Translations under genes and position numbers: made by a program | Notes under the pieces: model-generated | Databases searched by the model: none | What the model saw: the letters and a program-made list of their open reading frames with translations, nothing else | What the model was told of the DNA's origin: nothing | Shown: positions 7,906 to 14,559 of the stretch, piece by piece | How positions within the stretch are numbered: position 1 is the first letter of the stretch | Layout of the letters: every line of letters starts with the position of its first letter | Source: CAYOHP01 sp964403795 [NCBI: uncultured bacterium] | GTDB lineage: Bacteria; Muiribacteriota; UBA6191; CAZXTJ01 | Direction: 5' to 3' | DNA length: 25,191 nt | NCBI GenBank assembly: GCA_964403795.1 | Contig: CAYOHP010000021.1 | Coordinates: 23,175 to 48,365 of the forward strand

Positions 7906-8940
7906 TTGCGATTCGTTCGCTCTCATAAGAGACTTCTGCTCGTCGCTTGCGTCGGGTTCGCGGGGTTCGGCGCCCAGGGTTGGGCCGACGAACCACTGGG
8001 TCAGTCCGGAAGCTATGGGTACCAGGACCTGAACACGGCCATGCCGGGGTCGACGGCTCCCGGCGGCAACACCGTCCCGGTGGTGGCCGCTCCCGGCACG
8101 TATCCGGGCCAGTATCCCGGCCAGTACCCGGGTGGGGTCCCCGGCGACCCGTATCCCGGGCAGTACCCGGGCCAGTATCCCGGCCAGTACCCGGGCGGGG
8201 TCCCCGGCGACCCGTACCCCGGGCAATACCCCGGCCAGTATCCGGGCGGGGTCCCCGGGGACGTGAAGCCGCCCCCGCTCCCGCCCTACATGCCGCCCGA
8301 CAAGGGCGTCCCGCCGCCGGTCTACCGCCCGGTCTACCCGGGTGGCAAGAGCGGCCCGGTGGATCCCTTCCCGCCGCCGCGGCCGGTCTACCCCGAGCCC
8401 CGCCGGGAACGGAACAACGACTGGGCCCAGGTCCTGATCCCGGTGCTGCTCATCGCCGGCGTGGCGGCCATCGCGCTCTCCGCCAAGGGTGGGGGCGGCT
8501 ACGTGGGAGCCAACGTCGGGATCGGTTATCCCGGTCAGTACCCGGGGCAGTACCCCGGTCAGTACCCGGGGCAATATCCCGGTCAGTATCCTGGCCAGTA
8601 CCCGGGGCAGTATCCCGGTCAGTACCCCGGCCAGTACCCGGGACAGTATCCGGCCCCTCCTCCGGGCGGGTATCCGGGTTGGCCGCCTTCCCCTGCGCCC
8701 TATCCGGTGCCTCCGTCGCCGTATCCTCCGGGGAAGGGTGGGTACTCGGTGCCGATGGGTCCGCCGCCCCCGGGATACCGCATGGGCCCGAACGGCCCCA
8801 TCTACGATCCCGGCTACGCCTCGGTCGGCCCGATGGGACCGGCCTACGGCCCCCCGATGGCCAAGCCCGGGTACCCCACCCAGTACCCGATCCGGCCTCC
8901 GGCGCCACCTCCCCGGTACTACCCCAGCTATCCGGTGTAG
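7906..8940 (+). CDS. Secreted/membrane protein with Tyr-Pro-Gly-Gln repeats
   Basis: A 344-residue protein with a signal peptide (MRFVRSHKRLLLVACVGFAG, cleavage probably after WA at residue 27). Two blocks of the tetrapeptide YPGQ follow. Residues 66-120 hold three longer units of (YPGQ)2-3 plus YPGGVPGD; residues 208-248 hold ten uninterrupted PGQY copies (nt 8530-8649). Between them lie a proline-rich stretch, an acidic-basic patch (EPRRERNNDWAQ) and one hydrophobic segment (VLIPVLLIAGVAAIALSA, 176-193). The C terminus is also Pro/Tyr/Gly-rich. The start is TTG 7906: a stop lies just upstream in frame (7897) and no ATG or GTG fits the signal peptide. I do not recognise a family; low-complexity Tyr/Pro/Gly repeats suggest a disordered or adhesive surface protein. 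Convergent with the next gene. Confidence 0.75.
   Translation: MRFVRSHKRLLLVACVGFAGFGAQGWADEPLGQSGSYGYQDLNTAMPGSTAPGGNTVPVVAAPGTYPGQYPGQYPGGVPGDPYPGQYPGQYPGQYPGGVPGDPYPGQYPGQYPGGVPGDVKPPPLPPYMPPDKGVPPPVYRPVYPGGKSGPVDPFPPPRPVYPEPRRERNNDWAQVLIPVLLIAGVAAIALSAKGGGGYVGANVGIGYPGQYPGQYPGQYPGQYPGQYPGQYPGQYPGQYPGQYPGQYPAPPPGGYPGWPPSPAPYPVPPSPYPPGKGGYSVPMGPPPPGYRMGPNGPIYDPGYASVGPMGPAYGPPMAKPGYPTQYPIRPPAPPPRYYPSYPV
8101..8265 (+). repeat. Coding repeat block 1 (YPGQ/YPGGVPGD units)
   Basis: Three in-frame units of 51, 63 and 51 nt encode (YPGQ)2-3 YPGGVPGD and a final P or V. The copies differ mainly at third codon positions, so selection appears to keep the peptide rather than the DNA. Confidence 0.85.
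8530..8649 (+). repeat. Coding repeat block 2 (10 x 12-nt PGQY units)
   Basis: Ten tandem 12-nt units encode Pro-Gly-Gln-Tyr without interruption. Synonymous differences between copies (CCC/CCG/CCT, GGT/GGG/GGC/GGA, CAG/CAA, TAC/TAT) make slippage less simple but the tract is still likely to vary in copy number between strains. Confidence 0.9.
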
Positions 8941-8941
8941 T

Positions 8942-8960
8942 CCGGTCCGGGAACGACCGG
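8942..8960. terminator. Shared hairpin between convergent genes
   Basis: CCGGTC (8942-8947) pairs with GACCGG (8955-8960) around a 7-nt loop, filling nearly the whole 21-bp gap between the stop codons of the YPGQ-repeat gene (+) and the minus-strand gene ending at 8962. Position and symmetry suggest a bidirectional terminator; there is no T tract. Confidence 0.5.
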
Positions 8961-8961
8961 G

Positions 8962-9681
8962 TTACCTGACCCGGACGCCCCAGCTGCTGCCCTCTCCGAC
9001 GCCGCCGGGCGACGGGGGGGGCAGTTCGCGTCTCGGGCTTGACGAGCCTCCCGGACCGAGCAGGGCCGAGGCGAGGGGAAGGCGCCGGCGGGCCACCCAT
9101 GGCCAGACCCCGGCGAGCCGGGCCAGGGCGGCCGGCCCGTCGTCCTCGACCGCGAACCGAGACGAGAAGTCGTAGGGGTTCACCTTGACCTGGCCTCGCC
9201 CGACCTCCGCGGCATGGGTACGTCGCCGGGGCTGGACCTCGGAGACGATCCGCCCTCCGTAGTTGGCCCGGTCGGCGCGGACCTCGAGCGGCACCGGGTC
9301 CACGTCCAGGACCTCGTAGACGTCGATCCGACCGTCGCTTCTGGGCCGATGGCGGGCGAATCCCTTCCACCAGTACTTGCCGGGCAGGAGCGAGACCGCG
9401 TAGAGCTTCCGGGCCCGACCCGAGCGGAGCCTCAGCAGCTCGATCCGCCAGGTCACCCCCTGCTCGTCCTGCAGGAAGAGCATGGTGGCCGCCCCCTCGA
9501 GCTCGAGCAGGAAAGCCGCGTAGGGGGAGTCCGGGCCTCCCGGAGGGACCTGGGGCACCAGGTGCCCCGGTGCCAGGTCCCGGGAGTCGGCAGCTCCCCG
9601 GAAGAGGTCCTCGGCGGGTGCGCCGGCCACCGCCACGCCCGCGATCACGAGGCCTGCCAGCCGGGCGAGACGCTGCGTCAT
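8962..9681 (-). CDS. Secreted protein B of a coupled paralogous pair
   Basis: A 239-residue protein with a signal peptide (MTQRLARLAGLVIAGVAVAG, cleavage near APA-ED). The central part, about residues 50-165, contains LLPGKYWWKGFARH and YGGRIVSEVQP, which line up with PPGEYAWTGFEIE and YAGTLEVSNLEP in the upstream gene, each followed by an F-x-V-x-D-D or comparable helix-rich segment. The arrangement resembles small secreted beta-sandwich families in which a PPGxYxxxxF strand is followed by a YxGxL strand (DUF2846-like), but I cannot name one. The C terminus is Pro/Ser-rich and probably disordered. The ATG at 9681 shares ATGA with the stop codon of the upstream gene, so the pair is translationally coupled. 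No enzymatic motif is visible. Confidence 0.75.
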   Translation of the reverse strand: MTQRLARLAGLVIAGVAVAGAPAEDLFRGAADSRDLAPGHLVPQVPPGGPDSPYAAFLLELEGAATMLFLQDEQGVTWRIELLRLRSGRARKLYAVSLLPGKYWWKGFARHRPRSDGRIDVYEVLDVDPVPLEVRADRANYGGRIVSEVQPRRRTHAAEVGRGQVKVNPYDFSSRFAVEDDGPAALARLAGVWPWVARRRLPLASALLGPGGSSSPRRELPPPSPGGVGEGSSWGVRVR

Positions 9682-10847
9682 GGCTCCCGCTCGCCCCAGG
9701 ACACCGGAGTCTTCCGGAGCTCCCCTGCGGTCTCCGTCGCCGAGGCGGTCGTCTCGGCCTCGGCCCGCTTCCGACGCGCCTCGAAGATCTCCCGGATCCG
9801 GGACCGTCGATCCTCCGCCGCCAGTAGCCGGGAGGCGTCCTCGCGGCCGGTCTCCTCCAGCCAGTCCTCGAAACGCAGCCGGCGCCGGTCCGTCCGGGAC
9901 GCCGACCAGCCCTGGAACGACCGGTACAGCCCCAGACGGAACAGGGCACCTTCGCCGCCGCTCTCGAGCCGGGGCCACGAGGCCGGGAGCCCGAAGCGCA
10001 CCAGGCGCCCCAGGAAGCGCAGGTAGGGCTCGAGTTCGAGAGGGGTGGCGAAGGCCGCGGCCTCCTCGTGGCGCTTCCGGGCCGAAGTCAGCGGATCGCC
10101 CTCGCCTGCCAGGCCGTTCTCCACGGTCACCCCATAGGTCTTCTCCATCCACGCCGCCACCATCGGGAAGTCGTCGTAGGCGTGGAGGCTTCCCCGCAGG
10201 TGTCCGTGGGGCATGACGATGGTCGAATCGCGAATTCCCAGCGGACCCGTGTCTCCGAGCGGCTCCAGGTTGCTCACCTCGAGGGTGCCGGCATAGATCG
10301 GTGCGTCTCCGGGCCGTGCGAAGCGCCAACGCGCCTCGCCCCGCTGCTGCCAGATCCGGGTGGTGCGCACCGTGATCGCCACCTTGCCGTCCTGGACCGT
10401 GTCCTGCCGGCTGCGCTCGATCTCGAAGCCGGTCCAGGCGTACTCCCCGGGCGGCAGGTCCACCACCAGGAGCGAGCCCCGCCGGTCGCTGGCGCCCGGG
10501 ACCGGGATCCGGAACGTCTCCCCATGCGGGCCTTCCAGGAGCACCCGGTGGACCCCTCCCGTCACCCAGGCAAGCGTGGCCCCGGAGCGCAGTCCGGGAC
10601 GGCCGCCGTGACTGGGGATCGAGCGCCCCAGGTAGGGACCAGGCGTGGAGCCGGCCCGAGCCTGGCCGGTGGACGCCCCGAGCACCTTGGCCCCGAGCCG
10701 GGCCAGGCCGCGGAAGAACCTGCCCAGGCCCCCGTCGGCTGCGGCAGGACCGGCGACCACACCGAGGCCCAGCCACACGCAGAAGAGCGAGGCCCGGATC
10801 CTCCCGGCACCCAGCCCGGTCCGACACCACCATGCCCCTGCCGCCAT
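9678..10847 (-). CDS. Secreted protein A of a coupled paralogous pair
   Basis: A 389-residue protein with a late signal peptide (hydrophobic core SLFCVWLGLGVVAGPAAA, residues 20-37). Residues 90-190 form a predicted beta-rich domain with LPPGEYAWTGFE (131-142) and IYAGTLEVS (184-192). A mostly helical C-terminal half follows (EPYLRFLGRLVRFGLP, then DRRSRIREIFEARRKRAEAE), which protein B lacks. ATG 10847 has GGAGG 3 nt upstream, a short spacing. The end overlaps protein B by the ATGA tetranucleotide. The gene is divergent from the GNAT gene, with a 14-bp palindrome in the shared 112-bp gap. I do not recognise the family; a cell-envelope role is inferred from the signal peptides only. Confidence 0.75.
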   Translation of the reverse strand: MAAGAWWCRTGLGAGRIRASLFCVWLGLGVVAGPAAADGGLGRFFRGLARLGAKVLGASTGQARAGSTPGPYLGRSIPSHGGRPGLRSGATLAWVTGGVHRVLLEGPHGETFRIPVPGASDRRGSLLVVDLPPGEYAWTGFEIERSRQDTVQDGKVAITVRTTRIWQQRGEARWRFARPGDAPIYAGTLEVSNLEPLGDTGPLGIRDSTIVMPHGHLRGSLHAYDDFPMVAAWMEKTYGVTVENGLAGEGDPLTSARKRHEEAAAFATPLELEPYLRFLGRLVRFGLPASWPRLESGGEGALFRLGLYRSFQGWSASRTDRRRLRFEDWLEETGREDASRLLAAEDRRSRIREIFEARRKRAEAETTASATETAGELRKTPVSWGEREP

Positions 10848-10860
10848 GATCCTCCATCCC

Positions 10861-10874
10861 CGAGGGTACCCTCG
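10861..10874. promoter_or_regulatory. 14-bp perfect palindrome in divergent promoter region
   Basis: CGAGGGTACCCTCG reads the same on both strands. On the minus strand it contains TACCCT, a TAnnnT -10 candidate 15 nt before the ATG of secreted protein A, so a bound protein would block that promoter. This is a candidate operator; no second copy was noticed in the window. Confidence 0.35.
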
Positions 10875-10947
10875 GTCCCCCCGGGATAGGTGCCCTGGGA
10901 GTCCTCCGGGTTCCGCCCTGGCGTCAGGATCCGCGTCCGGTGCGTGT

Positions 10948-10953
10948 TATCCT
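10948..10953 (+). promoter_or_regulatory. -10 box of GNAT gene (leaderless type)
   Basis: TATCCT ends 6 nt before the ATG at 10960, the same spacing as the TAGAAT box before the DUF2203 gene. No ribosome binding site lies between the box and the ATG. Confidence 0.4.
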
Positions 10954-10959
10954 TCGGGC

Positions 10960-11496
10960 ATGGATTCCACCAGCGGCGCCCGTCCCGCCAAGGAACCGCT
11001 TCCCGGCTGGTCCCTGGGGATCCGCCCCATCGCCCCGGACGACCACGAGGACATCGTCGAGTTCCTGAGCTACCACTGGGGCTCGACCCGGATCGTCTCC
11101 CGAGGGCGCCTCCATGACGCGTCCCGCCTGCCCGGTTTCATCGCCCCCTCGATGTCCGGCGACCTGAACGGGCTGATCACCCTCCACATCGACGAGGGTG
11201 GCTGCGAGATCGTCACCATGAACTCGGTCTACCGGGGCCGGGGCATCGGGACCCACCTCATGGCCTGCGCCGAGATCTACGCCCGCGAACACGGACGGCG
11301 ACGCCTCTGGCTGGTCACCACCAACGACAACACCGACGCCTTCGTCTTCTACCAGCGCCGGGGATTCCGCATGCGGACCATCTACCGCGACGCCATCCTC
11401 GAGGCCCGGCGCCTCAAGCCCTCGATCCCCGAGATCGGCGAGCACGGCATCCCGATCCTCGACGAGCTCGAGTTCGAGAAGATGCTGGAGGGGTGA
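10960..11496 (+). CDS. GNAT-family N-acetyltransferase
   Basis: A 178-residue protein with the GNAT fold, which transfers acetyl from acetyl-CoA to an amine. The acetyl-CoA-binding motif A is VYRGRGIGTHLMACAEIYARE (R/QxxGxG/A as RGRGIG), and the later TTNDNTDAFVFYQRRGFRM is the usual beta-6/beta-7 block with the family tyrosine. The tail RLKPSIPEIGEHGIPI followed by DELEFEKML is typical of a broadly distributed uncharacterised GNAT subgroup, so the substrate is unknown. The start at ATG 10960 (MDSTSGARPAKE) fits the -10 box 6 nt upstream; the open frame extends further but that part is non-coding. Divergent from the secreted-protein pair, convergent with the metalloprotease gene across the palindromic element. 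Confidence 0.88.
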   Translation: MDSTSGARPAKEPLPGWSLGIRPIAPDDHEDIVEFLSYHWGSTRIVSRGRLHDASRLPGFIAPSMSGDLNGLITLHIDEGGCEIVTMNSVYRGRGIGTHLMACAEIYAREHGRRRLWLVTTNDNTDAFVFYQRRGFRMRTIYRDAILEARRLKPSIPEIGEHGIPILDELEFEKMLEG

Positions 11497-11519
11497 CGAC
11501 CCCGGGCGTAGCCGGAGCG

Positions 11520-11538
11520 CCCCGGGTTCACCCCGGGG
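11520..11538 (+). terminator. Hairpin after the GNAT gene
   Basis: CCCCGGG (11520-11526) and CCCGGGG (11532-11538) pair around TTCAC, 24 nt past the GNAT stop codon, and are followed by AAACAG rather than T residues. Two smaller dyads (GGCGG-AGC-CCGCC and GGCCC-TC-GGGCC) follow before 11580. This is a likely factor-independent-like terminator region. Confidence 0.45.
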
Positions 11539-11596
11539 AAACAGCGCAGGCGGAGCCCGCCCGCGAGCGAGGCCCTCGGGCCGAGCTGCCAGCCAA

Positions 11597-11761
11597 CTAG
11601 TGTCCCGTTCCCGAAGTCCGCCCGCTTGAATGCGGAGCGACTCGGCGCCCGCCGTCGTCGCAGCGACGCCGGAGTGCTGGACGCACTTCAAGGAGCTGCG
11701 GCGGCGGCCGGCGTCGAGTGAGCCCGTAGAATGTGGGCGGATTTCGGGAACGGGACACTAG
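11597..11761. mobile_element. 165-bp palindromic MITE-like element
   Basis: The ends are 27-bp inverted repeats (11597-11623 and 11735-11761) with a single mismatch, beginning CTAGTGTCCCGTTCCCGAA. The interior is also self-complementary: 11640-11664 pairs with 11695-11719 with four mismatches, and AGTGC-TGGAC-GCACT forms the tip at 11673-11687, so the whole element is symmetric about position 11679. It has no significant ORF. The outer CTAG, or the TA inside it, could be a target-site duplication: TA fits IS630/Tc1-mariner-type ends, and CTAG fits the YTAR target of IS5-group elements (family rules from memory). The minus-strand TAG stop of the metalloprotease gene lies inside the terminal CTAG. 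Alternatively it is a REP-like or terminator structure, though the arms are unusually long for that. Confidence 0.65.
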
Positions 11762-14466
11762 AACCCCACCGCCTGCTGCTTGGCCTCGAGGACCTGGGTG
11801 ATCCGGTCGGCGAGGTCCCGGAGGTGGCCGAGGCTGTAGACGTCCAGGGTCTTCTCGCCCCGGCCCGCCACCGCCCGTAGCCGTTCGCGCAGCGCGGTCA
11901 GCTCGGAGCGGGCCACCAGCCCGGCATCGGTCGCCTGGCGGGCCGAGACCAGCAGCACCAGCTGCGAGAGCATCGACACGTAGAGCCGCTGCAGGTTCCG
12001 GCGCATGGCCGAGATGTAGGGCTCCCTTGGCTTGAAGGTCCGGGCGTCCGGTGCCCCGTCGAGTTCGGCGAAGATGGCCTTCCCCAACCTCTCCAGCAGT
12101 TCGGGCACGGTGAAGAAGTCGCTCCCCGGATCCACCGCTTTCTCGGTATCGAGGATCCGGGCCAGCACCCGGGGCGAGAGCAGCCGGGCCAGCACCGCCG
12201 CCTGCATGGCCTGGATCCGCTGGTGGAGCGGGAAATCGAGCCGCGGCTCGAAGGGGTCCGCCCCCCAGTGCCACCAGTGGGAAGGTGCCAGACGGTTCAG
12301 CAGATCCGGGGACAAGGGGTAGCTCGCATCGGCGAACAGGCCGCGGGCCAGGAAGTCCACCGCCCGCCGCTGCAGCGGCGCCTCCACCGGCACGAACGAG
12401 GGACGCTCCCCGGGATCCCCCTTGTGGTCCCGGTAATGGTACTGGCCGCCCACGTAGCGGCTGGCGATGGTGCCTCCGTTGAAGATCTCCCAGAGGAGCG
12501 TCCCCACGGCCCGGCGCGCCAGCAGGTAGCTGCGCCCCGGCTTCACGACGCGCTCCAGGATCTTGTCCCAGAGGTCACGGGTCCATGCGAGCTGGTTCTC
12601 CGCGTAGCTCAGGGGATCGGAGCCGAGGTCCCAGGTGCCGACCAGGGGATCGAGGTTGCGGTCGTAGATCGGGACCACGTCCTCGTCCGAGGCGTAGGCC
12701 AGCTCCGCCGTGGTGGCCCGGCTCGCCACTGCCGAGAGCCCCTTCTTCTCGTCGCCGTCGACGTCGCCGTAGGAGTACTCGATGGCCCAGTAGTCGTAGG
12801 GTCCGATGGTCGAGGGGTGGTACTCGCCCTGCTTCTTGCCGGGAGGCGCCAGGTTCACGGGCAGGTAGTCCATGACGCTGCCCACCAGGCCCTTCGACCG
12901 GGTGGTGTCCGCGTCATGGAGGGCCTCGAGGTCCCGGATCGAGCTGGCCTTGAAGTTGTGGCGGAGACCCAGGGTGTGCCCGACCTCGTGCATGACCAGG
13001 TCCTTCAGGGCTGCCCCGATGTACCAGTAGGGGACCCCGTTGGCATCCTTGTCGCCGGCCTCCCCCTTCTCCTGGCCAGCCCCCAGGACCGTGAGCGCGC
13101 CCAGCGCGAATTGGTGCCGGAAGCCCTCGGTCATGGTGCAGATCCGCCGGGTGGCCAGGGCGTCCGAGCGCACCGCCTGGCGGGCCAGTGCGGTGTCGGG
13201 TGCGGGCGAGTCCTGGTCCAGCTTCACCCGCTCGGCGCTCGGCAGCTTCCAGAGTCCGACCTCCTGGGTCCAGAGGTTGATCCAGCTGGCGTCGATCAGG
13301 ATGTCGGCGTCCATGGTCTGCCCGGTCAGCGGGTTCACGTGGCTCGGTCCCACCGCGAAGGTGTGGGGCGAGGTGATCCACCGGATGGTGTTGTACCGGA
13401 CATCCTCCGGATCCCAGTCCGCATCCTCGGACTGGAGCCGCACCTCGATGGCGTCGAGCAGTCCGACCTTTTCGAAGGCCTTGTTCCACTCCAGGATCCC
13501 TTGCCGGATCCATGGCCGGAACTCGTAGGGGATCGACTTCTCCATGTAGAAGATGATCGGGTCCTTGACGGTCGAGCGCTTGGCCTTGGGGTCGGCCTTC
13601 TCGATGTGCCACCGGTACACGTAGCGGACGAACGGCCCCTCGATGTCGGTCGAGGAGTAGTCCTTGATGGCGGTCACGAAGTGGCCCACCCGGTCGTCGG
13701 CGAGCCGCGGCTTGAAGCCTCCCCCGGGGAGTTCCACCAGGCTGTAGTGGACCGTCAGGGTCACGTACCGGCTGTCGGGAATGGTCTCGACATCGGCGTA
13801 GCGGCCGCTGGTGTAGGTGAGGTTGGCCTCCAGCTCCATGTTCTTGGGGAACGCCTTCACGCTCGACCAGGCCGAGAGCTTCGAGTTCATCGAGTAGCCG
13901 GATCCCAGCGCCGCCTGCAGCTCGCTGCCGAGGTCCAGGATGTCGGAGAGGAAGAGCCCGTCGAGCTTCACCAGCACGTTGCCGGCCTTGCTCTCGCCGA
14001 CGATGTCGAGGGACGCCATGATCGAATCCGAGAACGAGATCTTCACCGCCTCTTCGAGGGGCGAGCTCTTCTTGGCGGTGAAGCGCACGTTCTTGCGGAC
14101 CACCTGGACCGAGTCGTCCACCCGGCGGAACTCGAAGACCCACTCGTCCGCCCACGACCGCATCATCCCGCCCAGGAGCCCGCCCTGGGCCACGCCCTGG
14201 GCGATCTGGGCGAAGACCAGGAAGGACTTGCCGAGGTCCTGCTTGCGGAGCTCCGCGTAGAGGTTCCCGTCCTTCTTGCGGAGCTGGAACAGGCCCGCAT
14301 GCAGGGTCGATTCCTTGACGGCCTCGTCGTAGGCCTTCGCCATGCGATCGGCCTTGGAGACCTCCGTGGCGCCGGGTGCCTGGGCCGGGGCCGGGGCCGG
14401 TGTGCCAGCCAGGAGCAGCGCCAGGACCGCCGACAACGGCATGCAACGGGTCGAGGGAATGGGCAA
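11758..14466 (-). CDS. Secreted zinc metalloprotease (DUF5117/DUF5118-type metzincin)
   Basis: A 902-residue protein with a signal peptide (MPLSAVLALLLAGTPAPAPA begins at residue 9). The zinc site is HEVGHTLGLRH at 493-503, a full metzincin HExxHxxGxxH, and the Met-turn is SVMDYLPVNL soon after. The N-terminal region (LRKKDGNLYAELRKQDLGKSF onwards) matches the DUF5118/DUF5117 part of large zinc-dependent metalloproteases found in Bacteroidota, Acidobacteriota and Planctomycetota; the C-terminal helical region fits the DUF4953-type end. I prefer TTG 14466 because GAGGAGG lies 5 nt upstream and a TACAGT box lies 18 nt upstream; GTG 14493 has no ribosome binding site and overlaps that box. The stop codon lies inside the terminal CTAG of the palindromic element. 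It probably degrades extracellular or periplasmic protein. Confidence 0.92.
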   Translation of the reverse strand: MPIPSTRCMPLSAVLALLLAGTPAPAPAQAPGATEVSKADRMAKAYDEAVKESTLHAGLFQLRKKDGNLYAELRKQDLGKSFLVFAQIAQGVAQGGLLGGMMRSWADEWVFEFRRVDDSVQVVRKNVRFTAKKSSPLEEAVKISFSDSIMASLDIVGESKAGNVLVKLDGLFLSDILDLGSELQAALGSGYSMNSKLSAWSSVKAFPKNMELEANLTYTSGRYADVETIPDSRYVTLTVHYSLVELPGGGFKPRLADDRVGHFVTAIKDYSSTDIEGPFVRYVYRWHIEKADPKAKRSTVKDPIIFYMEKSIPYEFRPWIRQGILEWNKAFEKVGLLDAIEVRLQSEDADWDPEDVRYNTIRWITSPHTFAVGPSHVNPLTGQTMDADILIDASWINLWTQEVGLWKLPSAERVKLDQDSPAPDTALARQAVRSDALATRRICTMTEGFRHQFALGALTVLGAGQEKGEAGDKDANGVPYWYIGAALKDLVMHEVGHTLGLRHNFKASSIRDLEALHDADTTRSKGLVGSVMDYLPVNLAPPGKKQGEYHPSTIGPYDYWAIEYSYGDVDGDEKKGLSAVASRATTAELAYASDEDVVPIYDRNLDPLVGTWDLGSDPLSYAENQLAWTRDLWDKILERVVKPGRSYLLARRAVGTLLWEIFNGGTIASRYVGGQYHYRDHKGDPGERPSFVPVEAPLQRRAVDFLARGLFADASYPLSPDLLNRLAPSHWWHWGADPFEPRLDFPLHQRIQAMQAAVLARLLSPRVLARILDTEKAVDPGSDFFTVPELLERLGKAIFAELDGAPDARTFKPREPYISAMRRNLQRLYVSMLSQLVLLVSARQATDAGLVARSELTALRERLRAVAGRGEKTLDVYSLGHLRDLADRITQVLEAKQQAVGF

Positions 14467-14484
14467 GGGATCCTCCTCGCGGGC

Positions 14485-14490
14485 ACTGTA
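14485..14490 (-). promoter_or_regulatory. -10 box candidate of metalloprotease gene
   Basis: TACAGT on the minus strand ends 18 nt before the proposed TTG start, with GAGGAGG between. No clear -35 is visible. Its position argues against the upstream GTG at 14493 as the start. The rest of the 93-bp gap 14467-14559 shows nothing else. Confidence 0.3.
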
Positions 14491-14559
14491 CACCGGAGGC
14501 CGGAGGCCGCCGGGATCGACCCGGAACCCGTCCCCAGGGCCGCTCCCCAGGCCGCCCGA

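Noticed and set aside
5737-8574. A 945-residue minus-strand open frame
   Set aside because: It is antisense to the DUF2203, MNT-HEPN, PrsW and YPGQ-repeat genes; all four have recognisable features on the plus strand.
8101-8649. A CRISPR array or tandem DNA repeat element
   Set aside because: Units are 12 nt, in frame, without spacers, and differ synonymously; they encode a peptide repeat.
11597-12274. A minus-strand frame reading through the palindromic element
   Set aside because: It is an out-of-frame reading of the metalloprotease C terminus joined to the element, with no domain or plausible start.
14467-14493. GTG at 14493 as start of the metalloprotease
   Set aside because: No ribosome binding site precedes it and it overlaps the TACAGT box; TTG 14466 has GAGGAGG at 5 nt and leads into the signal peptide.
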